A stretch of DNA of 11,466 nt from an archaeon (GTDB lineage Archaea > Nanobdellota > Nanobdellia > Woesearchaeales > ARS49): contig JACRAI010000103.1 in NCBI GenBank assembly GCA_016213425.1, positions 1 to 11,466 on the forward strand, given 5' to 3'. The notes beneath the pieces were generated by a model that was not told the origin of the DNA, did not search any database, and saw nothing but the letters and a program-made list of their open reading frames with translations. This document shows, piece by piece, positions 1 through 5,830 of this stretch. How positions within the stretch are numbered: position 1 is the first letter of the stretch; each line of letters begins with the position of its first letter. Position numbers and translations under genes: made by a program.

Positions 1-95
1 AACTCCCATAAATCATACTCTTTTAACTTGAATTTTGAGTAATCCATAAATATTTGAACGATTGTAATGATTATAAAATTTATGAATACTCCGAA

Positions 96-118
96 CTTCA
101 AACTACAAACCACAAACC
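96..118 (+). repeat. Short dispersed CAAAC-rich repeat, copy 1
   Basis: Matches 4048-4070 at 20 of 23 positions. It lies just upstream of the TATA box of the small membrane protein gene. Unlike copy 2 it has no matching left arm, so it does not form the 9-bp hairpin. Confidence 0.4.
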
Positions 119-129
119 TCTTAGCAAGC

Positions 130-138
130 TTTATAAAT
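130..138 (+). promoter_or_regulatory. TATA box for the 106-aa membrane protein gene
   Basis: TTTATAAAT is centred about 40 nt before the ATG at 174. Initiation about 26 nt downstream would leave a leader of roughly 14 nt that carries the ribosome binding site GAGGG (164-168), 5 nt before the ATG. This is one of the few genes in the window with both a TATA box and a convincing Shine-Dalgarno sequence. Confidence 0.6.
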
Positions 139-173
139 AAATATACCTAAATATTATTGAAAAGAGGGAATTA

Positions 174-494
174 ATGTCAGATCATAAACTACTTTACGTT
201 TTTGCACTGTTTTCTTTACTTGCAATAATTATACTAGGTGTAGCAACTTATCACAGTACTACTTATGTTGTTCCCATAATAATTAATAATCAAACAAGCA
301 CCCCTACTGGTTATGCAATGTATGGAAATCCTTGCGGTATTTCTCAGTGTTATTATGAAGGAGATTATTGTTATAATCATGGAGAAACAATAATTAACCG
401 AGTGCCTAAAGATAATTGTGTTGTCAGAGAAGTCTTAAGATGCTGGAATGGAGACTGGCTCTATGATTCCACTCCGCAGCAGTTTTGTTATTAA
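174..494 (+). CDS. Small membrane-anchored, Cys-rich extracytoplasmic protein, function unknown
   Basis: A 106-aa protein that I do not recognise as a named family. Residues about 6-27 form one hydrophobic segment next to a short polar N-terminus, so it is probably a signal anchor with the C-terminal 80 residues outside the cell. The outer part has six cysteines (C54, C59, C66, C82, C90, C105), an even number that suggests three disulfides, and is rich in Tyr, Asn and Trp. The ATG is supported by GAGGG 5 nt upstream. The stop codon overlaps the stop of the convergent 270-aa gene by 4 nt. There is no catalytic motif. A small surface protein or a disulfide-stabilised binding module is possible, but nothing in the sequence decides this. 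Confidence 0.75.
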   Translation: MSDHKLLYVFALFSLLAIIILGVATYHSTTYVVPIIINNQTSTPTGYAMYGNPCGISQCYYEGDYCYNHGETIINRVPKDNCVVREVLRCWNGDWLYDSTPQQFCY

Positions 495-1303
495 AAAATA
501 TCTTGAACTTGCTTGAATCCTCTCTCTTCTAAATTTCTTACTTGAGATTTGAAAAAATCATTATATTCTTTTTCGTTCTTTTTTTCTGCTTCTTCAACTT
601 TTTTGCGGTAACCCTTATTTCTCAAAAATATCGTGTATGCAATCTTAAAAAAAGCAGCACTATCAGTTCTTCTGGGTTTATCAAGAAATCCTTTAGGTAA
701 AGACCACTCAGAGTATTCTTGGTCAGTTGAACTTTTTGAATAAAACTTTAACTGTCTATTCCAAATTTTTCCATTTAACAACTCATATCCGTATAAAGCT
801 CCAAATATTCTAAGCTCTTCATTTGAAAATTCAAGCAATTCTTCTTGGTTGTCAGAAAAGCTTGCTTTTAAAGTTGCATCAATATATTTTTGTTTTTTTG
901 ACTTGACTCTTCTGATAATTGTGTTAAGAGTTTTGCGGTATATTTTTTTTGCTTCAGTTCCATTAAGCAAATCATATAATTCTTCAATTCTTCCTTCATG
1001 TGCATTGCCCATCGCTTCTGCAAAGCAGGTGTTGCCTAAAAATCCAGAATCATAATACTTGAATTCATCTCTGTTACCATATTTTACTGCTCGGTAAGGC
1101 AATCCTTCTTCATCGAATTTTATTGCGTAACTGGGATGGGGCCACTTAAGATAGATCGGTCTCTCGCTGACATAAGTGTCATCTCCATCAACAACTTTAG
1201 CAATTAACTTTGAATTTCTAGAATTATTTTTGTCTTTAACAGTATAACTTTTTTCTCCTTCTTGTTTTAATAAATCCTCGAAATAAACTTCTTTTATGCT
1301 CAT
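491..1303 (-). CDS. Hypothetical protein, 270 aa
   Basis: A long ORF with good coding character that I cannot assign to a family. It has no signal peptide or membrane segment, so it should be cytosolic. The N-terminal third includes short beta-like stretches and a Trp/Pro/Tyr-rich patch (YLKWPHPSY). The middle (about 105-150) is basic and helical, and the last 50 residues form a charged helix rich in Lys and Glu. The ATG at 1303 is preceded by AAGGTGAT (1307-1314 on the complement), a strong archaeal Shine-Dalgarno sequence, which fixes the start. It is transcribed divergently from the CBS-domain gene and convergently with the small membrane protein. The short plus-strand ORF at 849-1055 is its antisense shadow. 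Confidence 0.75.
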   Translation of the reverse strand: MSIKEVYFEDLLKQEGEKSYTVKDKNNSRNSKLIAKVVDGDDTYVSERPIYLKWPHPSYAIKFDEEGLPYRAVKYGNRDEFKYYDSGFLGNTCFAEAMGNAHEGRIEELYDLLNGTEAKKIYRKTLNTIIRRVKSKKQKYIDATLKASFSDNQEELLEFSNEELRIFGALYGYELLNGKIWNRQLKFYSKSSTDQEYSEWSLPKGFLDKPRRTDSAAFFKIAYTIFLRNKGYRKKVEEAEKKNEKEYNDFFKSQVRNLEERGFKQVQDIF

Positions 1304-1306
1304 TAT

Positions 1307-1314
1307 ATCACCTT
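1307..1314 (-). promoter_or_regulatory. Ribosome binding site of the 270-aa hypothetical gene
   Basis: On the minus strand this reads AAGGTGAT and ends 3 nt before the ATG at 1303. It matches the anti-Shine-Dalgarno end of archaeal 16S rRNA (GGTGAT core), and it shows that this gene is not leaderless, unlike several neighbours. Confidence 0.65.
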
Positions 1315-1437
1315 AATATTGTTTTTAATTCTAGATTAATAAGGTTTTTAGTTATTTTTTTGTAAATTAGAAACATATATAGAATAAGAGGGTTTGGCTT
1401 TCTGTTTTTTAAAAGTATGTTCTTTGGGATCAAAACA

Positions 1438-1443
1438 TTTAAA
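1438..1443 (+). promoter_or_regulatory. TATA box for the CBS/zinc-ribbon gene, deciding its start
   Basis: TTTAAA lies inside CATTTAAAT and is centred 27 nt before the ATG at 1468. Transcription should begin at or within a few bases of 1468, giving a leaderless mRNA. The upstream in-frame ATG at 1417 lies before the promoter and cannot be the start of this transcript. Confidence 0.65.
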
Positions 1444-1467
1444 TTGTGCGAAGCACCTCTTTTAATC

Positions 1468-2016
1468 ATGAAGACAGGATTTCACGTTGGCGAAGCAATG
1501 ACTATAAATCCAATAGTTGTAACTCCAGACACAACTCTTTTTGAAGCTGCACAAATCATGGAAAGAAGCCACGTTGGTTCGCTAGTTGTTAAATCAAAAG
1601 ATAAAGTTGTAGGCATAGCTACAGAACAAGATTTTGTCCGAAAAGGTTTGGTTAAAAATAAAAAATCTTCAGAAATAAGAGTTTCAGAAGTTATGGAAAC
1701 AGATCTAAGAACTATAACTACAGATAGAGATGTTTTTGAAGCGTTAGAAATGATGCGAGATTACAATATAAGACACTTACCCGTTGTAGAAGAAGGAAAA
1801 TTAATAGGGTTAATAACAACAAAAGATATTCTTAAAGTACAGCCAGAATTATTTGAAATCTTGGCAGAAAAAATAGAGTTAAAAGAACAGCAAAGAAAAC
1901 CAGTATGGATGCCTGGTGAAACTGAAGGAATATGCCATGCTTGCGGCGAGCATAGGCTAAGCTTAAAAGATAAAGAAGGCGTTCTTATTTGTAGAAGATG
2001 CAGACAAGAGTTATAA
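1468..2016 (+). CDS. CBS-domain pair with C-terminal zinc ribbon
   Basis: A 182-aa cytosolic protein with two CBS repeats followed by a zinc ribbon. CBS1 spans about residues 8-62 (VGEAMTINPIVVTPD ... VVGIATEQDF) and CBS2 about 72-125 (VSEVMETDLRTITTD ... LIGLITTKDILK). C156/C159 and C175/C178 form two CxxC pairs typical of a zinc ribbon. CBS pairs (Bateman modules) usually bind adenine nucleotides and regulate a partner. The ribbon suggests contact with nucleic acid or protein. Start choice: the ORF extends back to 1417, but the TATA box at 1438-1443 places the transcript start at about 1468 and homology begins just after it. Its end overlaps the acylphosphatase start by 19 nt, so the two are translationally coupled. 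The regulated target is unknown. Confidence 0.9.
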   Translation: MKTGFHVGEAMTINPIVVTPDTTLFEAAQIMERSHVGSLVVKSKDKVVGIATEQDFVRKGLVKNKKSSEIRVSEVMETDLRTITTDRDVFEALEMMRDYNIRHLPVVEEGKLIGLITTKDILKVQPELFEILAEKIELKEQQRKPVWMPGETEGICHACGEHRLSLKDKEGVLICRRCRQEL

Positions 2017-2273
2017 TTAAAGTAAACGGAAATGTGCAAGGGGTTTTTTTCAGACAATACGCTAAACAGATAGCGGACAAGTTAAGAATTAAAGGTGTTG
2101 CTAAAAACTTGCTTGACGGTTCAGTTGAAATCATTGCTGAAGGTGAAGAAGAAGATTTAAGAACGCTAGTTCGAGCTTGTGAAGAAGGACCAAAAGGAGC
2201 AATAATAGAAAACACGCACGTTTATTATGATAAATCAACAGGAGAATTTACTAGTTTTAGAGTATCTTTTTAG
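1998..2273 (+). CDS. acyP: Acylphosphatase
   Basis: A 91-aa protein matching the acylphosphatase family in full length. The family hydrolyses the carboxyl-phosphate bond of acylphosphates such as acetyl phosphate or 1,3-bisphosphoglycerate in the cytosol. The signature GNVQGVFFR (residues 11-19) contains the phosphate-binding loop and catalytic R19. N37, in KNLLDGSVE, matches the catalytic Asn. The rest follows the expected alpha/beta sandwich pattern. The ATG lies inside the end of the CBS gene (19-nt overlap, different frame), so expression should depend on translation of the upstream gene. The last 17 nt overlap the 3' end of the convergent aminotransferase gene. No Shine-Dalgarno sequence is visible. 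Assignment to the family is secure; the physiological substrate is not shown by the sequence. Confidence 0.93.
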   Translation: MQTRVIIKVNGNVQGVFFRQYAKQIADKLRIKGVAKNLLDGSVEIIAEGEEEDLRTLVRACEEGPKGAIIENTHVYYDKSTGEFTSFRVSF

Positions 2274-3567
2274 AAATTAATCTTGGAAGTTTAGGACCTT
2301 CTCTAGCGTACAATAAAACATTTCTTAAAGTTTTATCCATCAACCAGTCAATAGTATCTTTATTTATTGCTCCTGGTGGAGGTGCAATTCTTGCATAATT
2401 CTTGTGGCCATACTTCATGAAAATTCTAGGATCGCGATGTTTGCCTAACAACATTTCATAACAAGCAGGTTTTGCAGTTTCGACACCCTCAATTTCTAAC
2501 CTTATTAACAGCCCTCTATTTTCTGCTTTAATTCCAGGAATATCATTTAATTGCTTTGTAAAATACTCACCTAATTCTAAACTTGTCTTGCAAATATCTT
2601 CTTCAATAATATATTTCAATGAAGCACATGCAGCAGCACACGCTAAAGGATAACCCCCGTGAGTGCTTCCATCAATTCCTGGCTTGTAAATATTCATGAA
2701 CTTTTCAGTGCCGACTAAGGCGCTAACAGGAATAATTCCTCCGCCTAAAGCTTTACCTAAAGTTACAAAATCAGGCCTAGCTTCTTTACCATACTCTTGC
2801 CAAGCCATTAAGTAACCACACCTTCCTAAACCAGTTTGAATTTCATCTGCTCCGAAAAAAATATTTTTTTCTTTAGCTAACTTTCTTATTGCTAAAAACT
2901 CTTCTTTATTAGAAAATAAAGGACCGCCTTCCCCTTTATGAGTTTCAATATATATTCCAATAGTGTTCTCATTGATTGCATTTGATATCGCTTCCAAATT
3001 GTGGTCAACAACTTTTACTCCTTTAACTTTTCCATACCTGCCATAATACTGGTCAGGATCAAAAACTGCGTTGGCCGCAAAAGTCAAAGTTCTTCCATGA
3101 AAATAATCTGTTGTAAGAATAACTTCAGGTTCATCAATTCCTCTTTCAAAACCATGCATGAATAAAGCGCTGACTGCACTATCTGTTATAGATCCGCCAT
3201 CACTTTTTGGCAGAACATTATCATAGCCTGTTACTTCGCAAACTTTTTCAACAAAATCTGCATAAGCTCTCGTATACAATGCTCTGCTCACAAGATCTGC
3301 TCCAAACTTTAATTCATTATTAACTGCATCTATTACTCCTTGGTGTTTATGTTTTAAAACTGCAGAATAAGCACTTAACAAATCAACAGCTCTATGACCG
3401 TCCATGTTGTAAAGCCAGAAACCTTTGGCAGCATCAACAACAAAAGGATAAGGAGAATAATTTTTAGCACTATGTATGTCAGTTCTTTTAATTACTTCAG
3501 CATCTTTAGGTCCTAAAGGCGTGTACTCTCTTTTTTCATAAGGAACCCAATCAGTAAGATCTTCCAT
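2257..3567 (-). CDS. Class III PLP aminotransferase, ornithine-aminotransferase-like, with divergent substrate loop
   Basis: A 436-aa fold-type I, class III aminotransferase. The Schiff-base lysine is K272 in TLGKALGGG. D241 and Q244 in ADEIQTGLGR contact the PLP ring. STHGGYPLAC (301-310) corresponds to the GSTYGGNPLAC element of ornithine aminotransferase. LLSAYSAV (63-70), FHGRTLTFAAN (156-166) and RIAPPPGAI also resemble that family. Two conserved places deviate: the usual NTGVEAGE cofactor loop is replaced around residues 121-130 by KSDGGSITDS, and the NQGH after AYSAV is replaced by LKHKH. The enzyme should therefore transfer an amino group with PLP, but ornithine as substrate is uncertain. 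The ORF is open back to 3717, but a TATA box at 3590-3597 (complement) is 27 nt from the ATG at 3567, and the upstream residues do not look like the family. It converges on acyP with a 17-nt overlap. Confidence 0.88.
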   Translation of the reverse strand: MEDLTDWVPYEKREYTPLGPKDAEVIKRTDIHSAKNYSPYPFVVDAAKGFWLYNMDGHRAVDLLSAYSAVLKHKHQGVIDAVNNELKFGADLVSRALYTRAYADFVEKVCEVTGYDNVLPKSDGGSITDSAVSALFMHGFERGIDEPEVILTTDYFHGRTLTFAANAVFDPDQYYGRYGKVKGVKVVDHNLEAISNAINENTIGIYIETHKGEGGPLFSNKEEFLAIRKLAKEKNIFFGADEIQTGLGRCGYLMAWQEYGKEARPDFVTLGKALGGGIIPVSALVGTEKFMNIYKPGIDGSTHGGYPLACAAACASLKYIIEEDICKTSLELGEYFTKQLNDIPGIKAENRGLLIRLEIEGVETAKPACYEMLLGKHRDPRIFMKYGHKNYARIAPPPGAINKDTIDWLMDKTLRNVLLYAREGPKLPRLISKKIL

Positions 3568-3589
3568 TGCTAAACATTCAGATCTTAGC

Positions 3590-3597
3590 TTTAAATA
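3590..3597 (-). promoter_or_regulatory. TATA box for the aminotransferase gene
   Basis: On the minus strand this reads TTATTTAAAG and is centred about 27 nt before the ATG at 3567, implying a leaderless mRNA. It sits within 30 bp of the opposite-facing TATA box of the 123-aa gene, so the two promoters share a compact divergent region. Confidence 0.6.
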
Positions 3598-3613
3598 ATT
3601 TGTGCTTCCGAAA

Positions 3614-3623
3614 CATTTAATAA
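3614..3623 (+). promoter_or_regulatory. TATA box for the 123-aa hypothetical gene
   Basis: CATTTAATAA is centred about 27 nt before the ATG at 3646, again consistent with a leaderless start. The aminotransferase promoter faces the other way from 3590-3597. Confidence 0.55.
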
Positions 3624-3645
3624 CTTTCTTTTCAATAAGGAAGTT

Positions 3646-4017
3646 ATGAAGTGGGAGTATTCTAAAATAAATATAAAAGCCTACCCAGGTATGCATCTTC
3701 CGCTGTATGATATTCAAGGAGAAATAAAAGCAAAAGTCACTCTTAATAAAAAAGAAGTAGGAGAAATAAGAGGGCTTCTAAGAGAAACAGGTTACTTTTA
3801 TTTTTTATTGGAGTTCAAAAATTATAAGCACTATAATCTTGATGTTTTAGGAAGAATTGATGACGAAAATCACGAATATCAAATAACTCTTGACGGCATT
3901 CCTCAATCATTTAAAATCAAAGGTTACATTAAAAATCAAGTAAATCTAGAATTCTTGATGATGAACTTAGAAGACGGGGTTATTGAATTGTTGATTGGCG
4001 GAGAAATAAAACCTTAA
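3646..4017 (+). CDS. Hypothetical beta-rich protein, 123 aa
   Basis: A cytosolic protein with no signal peptide or membrane segment and no family I recognise. The sequence alternates hydrophobic and polar residues over most of its length (for example IKAKVTLNKKEVGEI, YHLD-like strands near 60-70, EYQITLDGI, VIELLIGGEI), suggesting a compact beta sandwich or barrel of eight or so strands. There are no cysteines or obvious catalytic motifs. The ATG is supported by a TATA box 27 nt upstream. The gene diverges from the aminotransferase. It is followed within 4 nt by an inverted repeat (4021-4056). Its position gives no clear functional link to the aminotransferase other than a shared promoter region. 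Confidence 0.7.
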   Translation: MKWEYSKINIKAYPGMHLPLYDIQGEIKAKVTLNKKEVGEIRGLLRETGYFYFLLEFKNYKHYNLDVLGRIDDENHEYQITLDGIPQSFKIKGYIKNQVNLEFLMMNLEDGVIELLIGGEIKP

Positions 4018-4020
4018 ATT

Positions 4021-4056
4021 AGTTTGAAGTTTACAGTGTGGTGTCGTCTTCAAACT
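4021..4056. repeat. Perfect 9-bp inverted repeat (hairpin) after the 123-aa gene
   Basis: AGTTTGAAG (4021-4029) and CTTCAAACT (4048-4056) are exact reverse complements separated by 18 nt. The left arm starts 4 nt after the stop codon at 4017. The RNA could form a stem there, which may protect or end the upstream transcript. No T-run follows directly. The right arm is also the beginning of a sequence that recurs near 96. Confidence 0.55.
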
Positions 4057-4070
4057 CCAAACTATAAACC
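4048..4070 (+). repeat. Short dispersed CAAAC-rich repeat, copy 2
   Basis: Matches 96-118 at 20 of 23 positions. Both begin CTTCAAACT, continue with CAAAC and end AAACC, and both lie in intergenic DNA upstream of a TATA box (about 50 nt here, about 12 nt at copy 1). The conserved spacing of the CAAAC units suggests a family of small intergenic repeats, although two copies are a small sample. Confidence 0.4.
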
Positions 4071-4116
4071 ATATAGAAAGTTTATTAAAACTAAACTAAA
4101 AGTGAATAATAGGAAC

Positions 4117-4126
4117 CTTTATATAT
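4117..4126 (+). promoter_or_regulatory. TATA box for the Fic gene, deciding its start
   Basis: CTTTATATAT is centred about 26 nt before the ATG at 4147. A leaderless transcript would start there, so the in-frame ATG at 4024, which lies upstream of the promoter and within the repeat-containing intergenic DNA, is not the true start. Confidence 0.65.
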
Positions 4127-4146
4127 TCAGTCTGCTTATTTTATTT

Positions 4147-4914
4147 ATGGTGTCTGAGTATGATGTTTTCCAAGTAATTGCAAGTAAAGGCGAACTAAGA
4201 ATTATAGACATAGTTAAAGCACTTAACAAGCCAACATCAGATTACCAGCACATTTTTAATCTTGTTTCCTCTTTAAATAACAAAGGCTTTGTTGCGCGGA
4301 AAAATACTGTAAAGGTAATTCATAATGAACAGTCAGAGAAACTTTTCAGATTGATTTCTTTTTGTATGAACAACTGCATCAATTATAACTTGATTTTTAA
4401 AAAGAATATGGTTGAATTTATTCAGAAAGCTGCCAAGAAAGAATTATTTACTATTAAAGATATAAGAATACATCCTCAAACATTTAATTTATATGTCGAA
4501 GCATTATCTAAATATGGATTTTTGTTAGTGATTTCAAGAAAACCATTAAAATGCAAACTGCTCAGACATCACTTTTTTACTGAACTAATGAAGTTTTTTA
4601 AAAGAAAAATTTTTTTCTATACCACTCACAGACATTCTTTTCTTAATGCAATTAAAAGAGAAATTAAAAAATACAAAAAAAACTTAAAAATAAACCCCAC
4701 TAGAATAGATGATTTGTCAAACAAAGGAAAAGTAAGTTTTATTCACACTAGTTTAAACATGGAAGGCAATCCTTTAACTCTTCCGGAAACACAAAAATTA
4801 TTGTTAGAAGATATTGTTCCTGAGAAGTATAAATTAACTCAAATCAAAGAAGTCACTGATTATAAAAAAGCAATTGATTTGATGATCGAAAATGTAAAAA
4901 AAAGGTTAAGTTAG
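4147..4914 (+). CDS. Winged-helix Fic protein, N-terminal part, ends at a frameshift
   Basis: This is the first 255 residues of a Fic-family protein. Residues about 1-60 look like a winged helix-turn-helix (FQVIASKGELRIIDIVKALN ... LNNKGFVARK). A Lys-rich helical linker follows. The Fic region then begins at SLNMEGNPLTLPETQKLL: S202 to G207 matches the inhibitory-helix motif (S/T)xxxE(G/N), with E206 as the glutamate that blocks ATP binding in autoinhibited Fic enzymes. The frame ends at TAG 4912-4914, just after a run of eight A (4896-4903). The next frame continues the same domain without a gap in homology. Fic domains usually transfer AMP to a Ser, Thr or Tyr hydroxyl. The ATG at 4147 is chosen because of the TATA box at 4117-4126. 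With a -1 shift the whole protein would be 409 aa. Confidence 0.85.
   Translation: MVSEYDVFQVIASKGELRIIDIVKALNKPTSDYQHIFNLVSSLNNKGFVARKNTVKVIHNEQSEKLFRLISFCMNNCINYNLIFKKNMVEFIQKAAKKELFTIKDIRIHPQTFNLYVEALSKYGFLLVISRKPLKCKLLRHHFFTELMKFFKRKIFFYTTHRHSFLNAIKREIKKYKKNLKINPTRIDDLSNKGKVSFIHTSLNMEGNPLTLPETQKLLLEDIVPEKYKLTQIKEVTDYKKAIDLMIENVKKRLS
4896..4903 (+). other. A8 run and slippery heptamer at the Fic frame change
   Basis: Read in the frame of the upstream part, the site is gtA AAA AAA agg, an A_AAA_AAA slippery heptamer (4896-4902), with the zero-frame stop four codons on (4912-4914). A -1 slip joins the two Fic halves as NVKKKVKLEIPLILEYHK, which fits the family. A single added A in the run would do the same, so a homopolymer error, a mutation, transcriptional slippage and ribosomal frameshifting are all possible. 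Confidence 0.6.
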
Positions 4915-4949
4915 AAATTCCTCTCATTTTAGAGTATCATAAAATCGCA

Positions 4950-5375
4950 ATGGAGCAAATTCCAGAAGCAGGTGAATTTAGAAAACAAAATGTGAAGATA
5001 AAATTAAATCCTTCTTTCAAAACATCAAATTGGCAGAATATAAAAGACAAAATAAATAATTTAATAAAAAAATACCTGGAATTTGAATCCAAAAAAAGAA
5101 CTCTTGAAGAAGTAATAACTTTCGCAGCGTTCTTCCACAATGAATTTCAAAGAATCCATCCCTTCATAGATGGAAATAGCAGAATTTCAAGATTACTAAT
5201 GCTGCACATTTTAAGAAGCCACAATTTACCTTTATTTGATCTGCCGATAGGGTATTTTGATTCATACTTAGACTTAACAAAAAGATCAACAAAAAGAGAT
5301 GATATTGCACTAAAATATTTAGTAGAAGAATTAGTTTTAATTAATTTAAAAAAAGTTAATAGAACGATTGCTTAA
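4950..5375 (+). CDS. Fic domain, C-terminal catalytic part, separate frame
   Basis: This carries the catalytic half of the Fic protein begun at 4147. IPEAGEFRKQNVKI is the conserved AGxFR stretch before the active site, and HPFIDGNSR (5157-5183) is the Fic motif, with the catalytic histidine at 5157 (H70 from the first ATG here, H338 in a fused protein). The motif differs from HPFx(D/E)GN(G/K)R by Ser in place of the last Gly, a residue of the phosphate-binding loop. The trailing Arg and the second Arg (SRISR) are kept. The frame is open from before the A8 run at 4896, and homology covers LILEYHKIA upstream of 4950. The ATG is therefore only the first Met, with no promoter or Shine-Dalgarno sequence of its own. 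It could be expressed only by recoding, or it is inactive if the shift is a real mutation. Confidence 0.85.
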   Translation: MEQIPEAGEFRKQNVKIKLNPSFKTSNWQNIKDKINNLIKKYLEFESKKRTLEEVITFAAFFHNEFQRIHPFIDGNSRISRLLMLHILRSHNLPLFDLPIGYFDSYLDLTKRSTKRDDIALKYLVEELVLINLKKVNRTIA

Positions 5376-5380
5376 ATATT

Positions 5381-5671
5381 TTACTTATAAGATCTAACTA
5401 TCTCTTCAATCGTCCGATAACTTTGTATTTTTTCACGCAAACAATCAATAGCGCTTTCTACACTTTGTCTATCTCTTTTTCCTGCAAGTAATAGGCAATA
5501 CTGTCCTTGTATGTACTCTACCACTAGATTTGTTAAATTGATCATCTCATTCATCAAATCTTTTCCAGTACGAAGCCTAGCCGCAAAAGGAGCATCAAGA
5601 GTGCTTTGATTGCCAAAAACATCTTCTAAAAGAAACAAATGTCCTTTTTTTTCAATAACTTTGTATTTCAT
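5381..5671 (-). CDS. Hypothetical protein, 96 aa
   Basis: A small cytosolic protein not assigned to a family. The first 30 residues look beta-stranded (KYKVIEKKGHLFLLEDVFG). The rest is helical, with a possible amphipathic pair around LMNEMINLTNLVVEY and SAIDCLREKIQSYRTIEEIV. It ends 5 nt after the Fic stop and converges on it. A weak TATA-like GATATAACA lies at 5692-5700 on the complement, about 25 nt before the ATG at 5671, compatible with a leaderless start. Coding status rests on ORF length, the promoter spacing and a plausible sequence, so it is less certain than its neighbours. Confidence 0.55.
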   Translation of the reverse strand: MKYKVIEKKGHLFLLEDVFGNQSTLDAPFAARLRTGKDLMNEMINLTNLVVEYIQGQYCLLLAGKRDRQSVESAIDCLREKIQSYRTIEEIVRSYK

Positions 5672-5797
5672 TGTTTAAATTGTATCCTATTTGTTATATC
5701 TTCACTGATTTTTTGTGTAAAATTTCTTGACATTTTATTTGTATTATAAGCCACTTTTATTTAAAGCTTTCCATTATTGACTACTTCTGAGTGATAA

Positions 5798-5807
5798 TTT
5801 TATAAAT
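5798..5807 (+). promoter_or_regulatory. TATA box for the lipoprotein gene, deciding its start
   Basis: TTTTATAAAT is centred about 28 nt before the ATG at 5831. The TTG at 5807 and the ATG at 5822 are in frame but fall within or too close to the promoter. Starting at 5831 also gives a normal signal peptide beginning MRKLTSLLLG. Confidence 0.65.
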
Positions 5808-5830
5808 TGTGGGTTATATTTATGTTTTTG

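Noticed and set aside
849..1055. Plus-strand ORF of 68 aa
   Set aside because: Antisense shadow of the 270-aa gene without a promoter or ribosome binding site.
1417..1467. Upstream 17-residue extension of the CBS protein
   Set aside because: The TATA box at 1438-1443 lies inside it, and family homology begins at the ATG at 1468.
1761..2215. Minus-strand ORFs under the CBS and acylphosphatase genes
   Set aside because: Both are shadows in frames opposite to two well-identified genes.
3568..3717. 50-residue N-terminal extension of the aminotransferase, overlapping the divergent gene
   Set aside because: It does not resemble the family, and the promoter at 3590-3597 predicts a start at 3567.
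4024..4146. 41-residue N-terminal extension of the Fic protein
   Set aside because: It covers the hairpin, the CAAAC repeat and the TATA box, and the winged-helix region starts only at 4147.
4926..4945. ATTTTA ... TAAAAT weak hairpin after the A8 run, as a frameshift-stimulating structure
   Set aside because: A 6-bp all-AT stem is too weak to support the claim.
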